Below, piece after piece: positions 1-5,058 of a stretch of 5,994 nt of DNA. Both the position numbers and the translations under genes were made by a program. This DNA comes from an uncultured Gammaproteobacteria bacterium (lineage in GTDB: Bacteria; Pseudomonadota; Gammaproteobacteria; SZUA-140). Within the stretch, counting starts at the first letter, position 1. Each line of letters starts with the position of its first letter. The notes beneath the pieces were generated by a model that saw nothing but the letters and a program-made list of their open reading frames with translations, was not told where the DNA came from and did not search any database. The stretch is from positions 1 to 5,994 of the forward strand of contig CALZIG010000046.1 of assembly GCA_945787585.1 (NCBI GenBank), in the 5' to 3' direction.

Positions 1-143
1 ACCTCACGCGCATACCCATATTGCTGCGCCTTCATCAGCCCACCGATCTTTGTAAGCGGGTCGGAAGAACGAGCATCCAGATAGGCGCAACCAGGGCTAA
101 GGCTGACGAGGATGAGTAATGCAACAAGCGTCAGTGGATTCAT
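1..143 (-). CDS. Putative small lipoprotein, N-terminal part only (runs off left edge)
   Basis: The frame opens with ATG at 143-141 and stays open to the window edge, giving 47 residues. It begins MNPLTLVALLILVSLSPGC: a short polar start, a hydrophobic stretch of about 13 residues, then Ser-Pro-Gly-Cys. This looks like a type II (lipoprotein) signal peptide with Cys19 as the lipidated residue, although Pro at -2 is not an ideal lipobox. The mature part continues AYLDARSSDPLTKIGG and then KAQQYGYARE, which I do not recognise. The start overlaps the stop of the upstream cyclase gene in an ATGA arrangement, so the two are very probably co-transcribed and translationally coupled. The protein would sit in the cell envelope, on the same side of the membrane as the cyclase's sensor region. 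Its function is unknown, and a plain type I signal peptide is possible. Confidence 0.6.
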   Translation of the reverse strand, partial: MNPLTLVALLILVSLSPGCAYLDARSSDPLTKIGGLMKAQQYGYARE

Positions 144-1612
144 GCTGGTGCTGCTTCAATCTCTGTATTCAGAATGCTCGCCAGAATATCATCTATCATT
201 GGCTGATCTTTTTCCCCAACCGCGACAACCTCATAAACGATAATCGGTTCTTTTTTACCCCGTAACGCAAGTGTCTTGAAAGGTTTACTTACAATGCCCC
301 GGAGTTGCAACTGAGCATTCAGTTCATCACTCACAAGGATCGCGCCTGCATCGGCGGCAGAGGCAAGGCGTGAAGCAATATTGACCGCATCACCCACCAC
401 CGTATAGTCCATACGCTCTGCTGCGCCCATATTGCCCGCCAGCATCATGCCGCTATTTAACCCTACACGAAACTGTAATTGTGACTCGCCCTGCTGATCG
501 CGACGTTGATTAAGCTGCCGGATCAACGCCTGTATCGCCACCGCACAAGCAGCGGCCTGGAACTGATGGTGAGGATCGTGTTCAGGCACACCAAACACCA
601 GCATCGCACAGTCACCGATGTATTTATCGATATGTCCGCCATAGGCCTGCGCTGCCTGCGCGATAAGACTGAAGTACTCATTCAGTAAGCTATTGATCTT
701 TTCCGGGTGAAGCTGTTCAGAAAGCCGCGTGAAACCGACAATGTCAGCAAACAGTACGCTCGCTTCGACATGCTGTCCACCCAGCTTCACCTGATTCATA
801 TTGGATAGCACCGCCTTAGCGACTTTGGGTGAGACGTAACGCGAAAATGTCTGCTCGACTTGCTCTTTGCGCAACAACCCTTCCGTCATCTCATTCATCG
901 ACTGCATCAAAAAACCCAGTTCATCCTTACGCTCATCATTGAGGCGCACTCGATAATCACCCGCTGAAATTGCCCGCCCGGCATTGATCAACTGATGTAT
1001 GGGCCGCGTCAGTCGTTTACCTAATATAAAAGAGGCAATGAAGCCCAGTAACACTAACAACAAAGTCGCGCCGCCCACGGTGCGAATGGTCTTTTGTTTA
1101 GCGACCTCCCTGATACGCCGATCAAACGTAATCAGCGCATAGCCCGTCGTCACATCCTTAAAAAGAATAGGTCGTGAAAAAGAGACCATATCACTTTGTC
1201 GGCCATCTTGATGATGTTGCTGCCACTCCTGCTTAGCCGTTCCGCCCAGCATTGCGCCAATACTGGCCACATCGGGTACCGCCCCTTTTTGGGCAATCGG
1301 TGCTTTCTTTTCATTATAGAGCGCAGCCCCCAGCACACTATCTTCACCGACAAGATTTTTAACCACAATTTCCAGGCTAAGCTGATCATTGGCCAACAAC
1401 GGCTCGCGCGAAAACTCCCCCATCTGTCGCAATACGATACTGCCCGAATCACTGACCTGCTGGTCAAGAATCTGACTCTGATTATGTACGATAAACAGAC
1501 CCAGCAATCCCATGCCACTACTAATCAATAGCGTAAACACCAACGCCAGTTTATAGGCGATGGGGAAATAAGCTGGCAGTAATGCCGTCATGCTATGGCG
1601 GAGACTTTTCAT
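140..1612 (-). CDS. Membrane-bound class III adenylate cyclase with periplasmic sensor region and HAMP domain
   Basis: This 490-residue protein should make cAMP from ATP at the inner membrane. Order of parts: transmembrane helix (about 19-42), periplasmic region (43-178), second helix (179-197), HAMP (about 198-250), class III catalytic domain (about 280-460). The catalytic set is complete: metal-binding Asp290 (LFADIVGFT) and Asp334 (KYIGDCAM), adenine-selecting Lys330 and Thr404 (DYTVVGDAVN), and transition-state Asn411 and Arg415 (NIASR). The Lys/Thr pair is the class IIIb pattern and favours ATP over GTP. The periplasmic part, with motifs such as EPLLANDQLSLE and VLGAALYNE, recalls the AhpA/SMP-type module I associate with such cyclases; that is from memory and untested. 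No good Shine-Dalgarno precedes the ATG at 1612, and Met8 is an alternative start. It overlaps the downstream lipoprotein gene by four bases and is divergent from the GAF cluster. Confidence 0.93.
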   Translation of the reverse strand: MKSLRHSMTALLPAYFPIAYKLALVFTLLISSGMGLLGLFIVHNQSQILDQQVSDSGSIVLRQMGEFSREPLLANDQLSLEIVVKNLVGEDSVLGAALYNEKKAPIAQKGAVPDVASIGAMLGGTAKQEWQQHHQDGRQSDMVSFSRPILFKDVTTGYALITFDRRIREVAKQKTIRTVGGATLLLVLLGFIASFILGKRLTRPIHQLINAGRAISAGDYRVRLNDERKDELGFLMQSMNEMTEGLLRKEQVEQTFSRYVSPKVAKAVLSNMNQVKLGGQHVEASVLFADIVGFTRLSEQLHPEKINSLLNEYFSLIAQAAQAYGGHIDKYIGDCAMLVFGVPEHDPHHQFQAAACAVAIQALIRQLNQRRDQQGESQLQFRVGLNSGMMLAGNMGAAERMDYTVVGDAVNIASRLASAADAGAILVSDELNAQLQLRGIVSKPFKTLALRGKKEPIIVYEVVAVGEKDQPMIDDILASILNTEIEAAPA

Positions 1613-1657
1613 GTTGTTTCAAGGATCTATCAAGATCGCTAAGTTATTGGCGCACCG

Positions 1658-1686
1658 AAGTTAAACCTAATCACTCCACAGTTCAA
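1658..1686 (-). promoter_or_regulatory. Weak candidate sigma-70 promoter for the cyclase gene
   Basis: On the minus strand TTGAAC (1686-1681) is followed after 17 bases by TAACTT (1663-1658). The -35 matches the consensus at four of six positions and the -10 at three of six, with ideal spacing. Transcription would start near 1651 and leave a leader of about 40 bases. The match is poor and chance is a real possibility. Confidence 0.2.
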
Positions 1687-1845
1687 CACTAAATACATCC
1701 ACTATGCGCTGCTAGACAGGGGCCGACTGACCGCGGTACCCAATAGGGTAGCGTCAGCGCCCATATCTAGCAAGGGCTTAATAGGGTCGAATAATGGACT
1801 TCCTACGCCTCGCCAACTCGCCACAGTATCGTAATTAAATGCTAA

Positions 1846-1867
1846 ATATCTGACATTATTCACATAC
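1846..1867 (+). promoter_or_regulatory. CRP/Vfr-like binding site
   Basis: TCTGA at 1849-1853 and TCACA at 1860-1864 are separated by six bases. Against the CRP core TGTGA-N6-TCACA this is nine matches of ten, with a perfect right half. The flanks are AT-rich, as usual for CRP sites. The site is centred at 1856.5, about 80 bases before the ATG at 1936. It is exactly 41.5 bases from a start site predicted seven bases after TATGTT (1886-1891), which is the class II geometry. The site is seen in the sequence; occupancy is inferred. Confidence 0.4.
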
Positions 1868-1885
1868 TGGTATTAAAGATAAAAA

Positions 1886-1898
1886 TATGTTGTGATCG
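1886..1898 (+). promoter_or_regulatory. Candidate -10 element and start site for the TIGR02647-GAF genes
   Basis: TATGTT at 1886-1891 matches TATAAT at four of six positions, and transcription would begin near 1898. No good -35 sits 16-18 bases upstream; the CRP-like site occupies that place, as expected for an activator-dependent promoter. An alternative reading is CTGACA (1850-1855) with TATTAA (1871-1876), but its 15-base spacer is short. Confidence 0.25.
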
Positions 1899-1935
1899 GC
1901 TGACACGTATCGAGACTAGATTGAGGGAGATAACG

Positions 1936-2202
1936 ATGACTTACACCAATGATCTGCTAGATGAACTCAATATCCTGTTGCAATTCAACCTTGAAACCAC
2001 CCAGGAAGGGATCAAAATCCACAAAACGGCCGCGCCTGAGGCCATCGCGGCCACAGCCCGGCTATTTACAAAAGGTCTGATCACCCAGCCAGACGGGGGC
2101 TACCTGACTGACCTGGGCCACATTGCCGCCGAACATGCACACGCAACCCATACGATATTGACCCCCGCTGATGAGATTTCGTTAAAGCCTGCCGCCCGCT
2201 AA
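1936..2202 (+). CDS. TIGR02647 family protein, putative small DNA-binding protein
   Basis: This 88-residue soluble protein begins MTYTNDLLDELNILLQFNLE. The stretch TTQEGIKIHKTAAPEAIAAT followed by RLFTKGLITQPDGGYLTDLG matches what I remember of TIGR02647, a gammaproteobacterial family of unknown function sometimes called a putative DNA-binding or transcriptional regulator. Residues 42-62, with KGLITQPDGGYLT, look like the last helix and wing of a winged-helix fold, which supports DNA binding but does not prove it. I chose ATG 1936 over the in-frame TTG at 1921 because GGGAG (1925-1929) lies six bases upstream of the ATG and would fall inside the longer reading frame. It is the first gene after the divergent promoter region and lies 70 bases before the first GAF gene, so it may belong to the same operon and regulate it. 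Confidence 0.85.
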   Translation: MTYTNDLLDELNILLQFNLETTQEGIKIHKTAAPEAIAATARLFTKGLITQPDGGYLTDLGHIAAEHAHATHTILTPADEISLKPAAR

Positions 2203-2272
2203 ACGATAAACTACCACACGTGACCACATTCATTGAGTCACTGCCGCCATCATCCTCGGGAGACAACAGACA

Positions 2273-2878
2273 ATGGAAATTGAAGCACTCACCCAAAAGC
2301 TTCATGAGCTCAAAGATAAGCAGCAACAGATCGAAACCGCCTGGCGCAAAACTGGCAACCGTGAATTTCTCCAATTCATGATCGAGCTTCTGCCCAAAGC
2401 CCTTCAGGCCGAGCGTTGCAGCATCTTTATCAACAACCCAGAGGACAATAACGTCTGGATTCAATGCGGCACTGGCTTACAGGAAAAGCAGATCTCTGTC
2501 CCCAAAGATAGCTCCATCGTCGGCAAGGTCATCGCCACCGGGGAAACCATTATTGAAAACAACCTCGCCAATCAGGTTGGCGCACACGATACGGTTGCGT
2601 TTAAAACCGGTTTCACGGCAAAAAGCACTATCTGCATTCCTGTGCTCGGCGCCAAAACACAACAGGTCGCGGGTGCCATCCAGGTCCTTAACAAACTCAA
2701 TATTGACTCTGCGTTTACTCAAGAGGATGTTGAAATCGTGACAAAACTGGCGCACCACCTGCAAGTCAACATCGAAAACATCTACCAGCGACAGGAGATG
2801 GCCAATATTGCCACTGAAATCGGTAAAAAAGTGGAGTTACTAGAGGCTAAATTACAGGAACTGGGGAATCGAGGATAG
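2273..2878 (+). CDS. Stand-alone GAF domain protein, first of a tandem pair
   Basis: This 201-residue soluble protein consists almost entirely of one GAF domain (about 30-170). Helices with heptad-like spacing lie on either side (1-22, and 181-196 with IGKKVELLEAKLQEL) and suggest dimerisation. GAF hallmarks are AERCSIFI (46-53), SIVGKVIATGE (81-91), KTGFTAKSTICIPV (111-124) and NK-x6-F-x3-D (140-152). No transmembrane segment, signal peptide or output domain (kinase, GGDEF, HTH) is present, so it must act through a partner or as a free sensor. The ligand is unknown; GAF domains bind cyclic nucleotides, haem, formate, 2-oxoglutarate and others. GGGAGA (2258-2263) lies nine bases before the ATG. 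The gene follows the TIGR02647 gene by 70 bases and precedes its paralogue by 84. Confidence 0.92.
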   Translation: MEIEALTQKLHELKDKQQQIETAWRKTGNREFLQFMIELLPKALQAERCSIFINNPEDNNVWIQCGTGLQEKQISVPKDSSIVGKVIATGETIIENNLANQVGAHDTVAFKTGFTAKSTICIPVLGAKTQQVAGAIQVLNKLNIDSAFTQEDVEIVTKLAHHLQVNIENIYQRQEMANIATEIGKKVELLEAKLQELGNRG

Positions 2879-2947
2879 ACCTCAGGCTTAACGATATCCG
2901 ACATGAGAAACCTTATCGCTCAACATTTTCAGCATCACCCGGCCACT

Positions 2948-2962
2948 TACATGGATGTATAA
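2948..2962 (+). promoter_or_regulatory. Dyad and three-codon frame abutting the second GAF start
   Basis: TACAT at 2948-2952 and ATGTA at 2955-2959 form a perfect five-base dyad around GG, three bases before the ATG at 2963. It covers the place of the Shine-Dalgarno. Within it ATG GAT GTA TAA (2951-2962) is a three-codon frame, in frame with the GAF gene, whose stop directly abuts the real start. It could be an operator or a translational control element, or chance. Confidence 0.25.
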
Positions 2963-3568
2963 ATGGAAATTGCAGAACTGATCCTCAAGCTGGATAAACT
3001 AAAAACAAAACAATCGGACATCAATGACACCTGGCAAAAAACCGGCAATCGAGCATTCCTGGCATTCATGACAGAACTCCTGCCGATGGCGCTACAGGCA
3101 GAGCGCTGTAGCATCTTCATTAGTAATCCAGAGGATAAAAATGTCTGGCTTCAATGTGGCACTGCTGTCAAAGAGAAACAGATCACAGTGCCAGAAGAAA
3201 ACTCCATCGTTGGCAAGGTGATCGCCAGTGGACAGCGCATCATCGATAACGACCTCAAAAACCGCATCGGTATTCATGACGTGGTGGCACTCAAAACCGG
3301 CTTCACCGCAGGTAATACCCTCTGCGTCCCGGTATTTGACACCAATACCCACGTCACTGCGGGCGCTATTCAGCTGCTCAATAAACAGCCTCCGGGCAGT
3401 CAGTTCAGCGATGACGATGTGGCGTTGGTCGAGAAACTCGCCCACCACATGCATATCAATATTGGCAATATTTATTTCGGTCAGGAAATGGCTGATATCA
3501 CCCTCAAGCTCGGTAAAAAAATTGAACTGCTTGAAGACCGACTGCTGGCGCAAGGGGTTCCTCTTTAG
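2963..3568 (+). CDS. Stand-alone GAF domain protein, second of a tandem pair
   Basis: This 201-residue protein has exactly the length of its upstream neighbour and aligns with it end to end without gaps. My hand count gives about 120 identical residues (60%). The shared core includes PMALQAERCSIFI (41-53), NPED (55-58), VWLQCGT (61-67), SIVGKVIASG (81-90), KTGFTAG (111-117) and the C-terminal helix LGKKIELLE (183-191). Identity is lowest at 122-150 and in the last ten residues, so ligand or partner choice may differ. Cys49, Cys65, Cys121 and His105, His161, His162 occur in both copies. The Shine-Dalgarno is weak (GGAT at 2953-2956), and an in-frame stop directly before ATG 2963 rules out a longer start. 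It is probably co-transcribed with the first copy and arose by an old tandem duplication. Confidence 0.92.
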   Translation: MEIAELILKLDKLKTKQSDINDTWQKTGNRAFLAFMTELLPMALQAERCSIFISNPEDKNVWLQCGTAVKEKQITVPEENSIVGKVIASGQRIIDNDLKNRIGIHDVVALKTGFTAGNTLCVPVFDTNTHVTAGAIQLLNKQPPGSQFSDDDVALVEKLAHHMHINIGNIYFGQEMADITLKLGKKIELLEDRLLAQGVPL

Positions 3569-3810
3569 CGCCTTTAACAGTAGCGATGCGCGTGTCTCAT
3601 AAAAGGATTATTGCGTTAAACGTCACTCAGCGGTGCTTTCCAAGGCAAAGATTTGTATACTAAGCTAACTTTTCACCATGCCGATAAACAGGCACAGATC
3701 ATCAGCGCAACAGCCCTGATCATACGAGAAATAACCAATACCAAACCACCAACACAGGCCATGTCACACGTTAGTAATCAGCTGCTAATCAACATCGCCG
3801 GAGAGACAAA
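3569..3810. other. Spacer between the GAF pair and the E1-like gene
   Basis: No ORF of note and no clear terminator hairpin with a T-run is visible after the second GAF gene, so read-through into the next gene is possible. The spacer contains one good -10-like hexamer (TATACT, 3656-3661). Short imperfect dyads such as ATCAG/CTGAT near 3700-3722 are weak. I find no recognisable riboswitch. Confidence 0.5.
3656..3661 (+). promoter_or_regulatory. Candidate -10 element upstream of the rhodanese-E1 gene
   Basis: TATACT matches TATAAT at five of six positions. No respectable -35 lies 16-18 bases upstream (GTGCTT at 17). A TG directly precedes the hexamer but lacks the one-base gap of a true extended -10. 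Transcription would start near 3668, leaving a leader of about 140 bases. Confidence 0.25.
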
Positions 3811-4986
3811 ATGAAGGCCAAAGACCGCCGACTACAAGAAATACGCGCCACCATCCCGGAGCTAACGCCTGCCGAAGCACTCGAACTACAGCAAAGTGGC
3901 GCGACGCTGATCGATGTGCGTGATCAGGACGAAGTGGCTCAGGGTAGCCCGAATGATGCGCTACGGCTTGGACGCAGCTTCCTAGAGCTACGCATTGAAG
4001 ACGAAGTGCCTAATCCGGATCAGCCTCTGCTGATCATGTGTGCTGGCGGGGTGCGCTCACTGTTCGCCGCGGACGGCCTGAAAAAGATGGGCTACCGCGA
4101 TGTCCGCTCGGTTGCGGGCGGCTTTAGCCGCTGGAAAAATGAAGGGCAGCCCTTCGAGATCCCGCGCATGCTCGATGCGACCGCGCGCGAACGCTATGCG
4201 CGCCACATCTCCATGCCAGACATCGGCGAAAAAGGGCAGCTCAAACTTATGGACAGCAAGGTGCTGCTGATCGGTGCTGGCGGACTCGGCTCACCCTCTG
4301 CCTATTACCTGGCGGCAGCAGGGGTCGGCACACTGGGGCTGGTCGACCACGATGTCGTCGATCGCAGCAACCTGCAACGCCAGATTCTACACACCGAAGC
4401 GCGCATCGGCATGCCCAAGGTAGAGTCTGCACGCATCGCGATTGAAGCGCTCAACCCTGATGTGAAAGTTGTCGCCCATCAGACCCATATCGACAGCAGC
4501 AATGTCGAGGAAATCTTTTCCGATTACGACGTCATCGTAGATGGCTCAGATAACCTGCCAACTCGCTATCTTATCAATGATGCCTGCGTCAAGCTGGGCA
4601 AGCCCAATGTTCACGCCGCCGTCTACCGCTTTGAAGGACAGATCACCGTCTTCTGGCCCGGATACGAAGGCGATGTGCGCGGCTCCTGCTACCGCTGCAT
4701 GTTCCCTGAGCCACCGCCGCCCGAACTTGCGCCGTCCTGCGCGGAAGCGGGAGTACTGGGTGTGATGCCGGGGATATTTGGACTATTACAGGCGGTCGAA
4801 ACGGTAAAGATTCTGCTCGGTATTGGCACACCACTGGTCGGCCGCATGCTGCACTTCGATGCCCTCAGTGGCGAGTTCATGGAGATGCGTGCCAAGGCAA
4901 ACCCAGCCTGTCGTTACTGCAGTGAGGGTGCTGAATTTCCCGGCTATGAAGATTATGCGCAGGTGTGCGCGTCAACACCGCCTTAG
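3811..4986 (+). CDS. moeB: N-terminal rhodanese fused to MoeB/ThiF-type adenylyltransferase
   Basis: This 391-residue cytosolic enzyme should adenylate the C-terminal glycine of a ubiquitin-like sulfur carrier (MoaD, ThiS or a relative) and help load it with sulfur. Residues about 15-115 form a rhodanese domain with an intact CAGGVRS loop; Cys77 would carry the persulfide and Arg82 completes the loop. Residues about 122-380 form the E1-like domain: nucleotide-binding GAGGLGS (155-161), LVDHDVVDRSNLQRQ (177-191) with Arg190, DGSDN (244-248) with Asp247 as the MoeB catalytic Asp, Cys310 in SCAEAGVLG, and zinc ligands Cys293/Cys296 and Cys367/Cys370. Every key residue is present. MOCS3/Uba4 and MoeZ carry the rhodanese at the C-terminus, so the order here is reversed. 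GGAGAG (3800-3805) sits five bases before the ATG. With no carrier-protein gene nearby, ThiF or another E1 role is possible, so the symbol is tentative. Confidence 0.93.
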   Translation: MKAKDRRLQEIRATIPELTPAEALELQQSGATLIDVRDQDEVAQGSPNDALRLGRSFLELRIEDEVPNPDQPLLIMCAGGVRSLFAADGLKKMGYRDVRSVAGGFSRWKNEGQPFEIPRMLDATARERYARHISMPDIGEKGQLKLMDSKVLLIGAGGLGSPSAYYLAAAGVGTLGLVDHDVVDRSNLQRQILHTEARIGMPKVESARIAIEALNPDVKVVAHQTHIDSSNVEEIFSDYDVIVDGSDNLPTRYLINDACVKLGKPNVHAAVYRFEGQITVFWPGYEGDVRGSCYRCMFPEPPPPELAPSCAEAGVLGVMPGIFGLLQAVETVKILLGIGTPLVGRMLHFDALSGEFMEMRAKANPACRYCSEGAEFPGYEDYAQVCASTPP

Positions 4987-5003
4987 AGATCTGAAAAATA
5001 ATG

Positions 5004-5051
5004 GCCATTCCCCTTTGCCAGACACATTGCGTGCAGGGCAAAGGGGATGGC
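5004..5051 (-). terminator. Long hairpin terminator between convergent genes
   Basis: The left arm 5004-5019 and right arm 5037-5051 pair over 15 base pairs with a single bulged T (5009) and a 17-base loop. The arms contain CCCCTTTGCC and GGCAAAGGGG. It fills most of the 72-base gap between two convergent stop codons. Read on the minus strand the stem is followed by CCATTATTTTTC, which includes a T5 run, so it best fits intrinsic termination of the yceI transcript. On the plus strand the following bases are not T-rich, so termination of the E1-like gene there would be weaker. Confidence 0.75.
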
Positions 5052-5058
5052 AGCAATA

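Larger units (their letters stand above)
1613..1935. other. Divergent intergenic region between cyclase and TIGR02647-GAF genes
   Basis: These 323 bases separate two divergent transcription units and must hold both promoters. I find no convincing ORF on either strand. The end nearest the plus-strand genes (about 1830-1890) is AT-rich and holds the CRP-like site and a candidate -10. The end nearest the cyclase holds a weak -35/-10 pair. The middle (about 1700-1800) holds a small imperfect hairpin: TACCC at 1737-1741, loop AATA, GGGTA at 1746-1750, with two further pairs beyond a mismatch. It has no T-run, so it is not a typical terminator. A small RNA here cannot be excluded. Confidence 0.6.
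2273..3568 (+). repeat. Ancient tandem gene duplication (two GAF paralogues)
   Basis: The genes at 2273-2878 and 2963-3568 have the same length and start with the same ATGGAAATTG. Their products align without a gap at about 60% identity. They are clearly diverged at the DNA level, and the 84-base spacer is not obviously repeated elsewhere. This points to an old duplication with both copies kept under selection, not to a recent or assembly-made repeat. Confidence 0.8.

Noticed and set aside
1150..1518. Minus-strand open frame of 122 codons in another frame of the cyclase
   Set aside because: The composition (rich in Trp, Arg, Cys) is that of an out-of-frame reading, and the cyclase frame has clear conserved motifs.
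1196..1531. Plus-strand open frame of 111 codons
   Set aside because: It lies opposite the cyclase coding sequence, has no recognisable protein features or ribosome-binding site, and is explained as an antisense shadow.
1733..1754. Hairpin TACCC-AATA-GGGTA as a terminator or small RNA end
   Set aside because: The stem is only five perfect pairs with a mismatch beyond, has no T-run on either strand, and no transcript is expected to end there.
1891..1905. Second CRP-like pattern TGTGA...TGACA
   Set aside because: The half-sites are separated by five bases instead of six and the right half has a mismatch, so the dyad geometry is wrong for CRP.
2220..2241. Inverted repeat GTGAC/GTCAC before the first GAF gene
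   Set aside because: Five-base arms with a 12-base loop are expected by chance, and no T-run or known operator pattern accompanies them.
2081..2764. Minus-strand open frames opposite the TIGR02647 and first GAF genes
   Set aside because: They are antisense to well-supported conserved proteins, and their products match no family I know.
3092..3553. Minus-strand open frame of 153 codons opposite the second GAF gene
   Set aside because: A similar antisense frame occurs opposite the first GAF copy, as expected from shared coding sequence; it has no independent support.
3640..3810. TPP or molybdenum-cofactor riboswitch in the leader of the E1-like gene
   Set aside because: A CCTGATC-like string near 3716 recalls part of the TPP aptamer, but the CTGAGA element and the rest of the conserved core are absent, and I see no Moco aptamer pattern.
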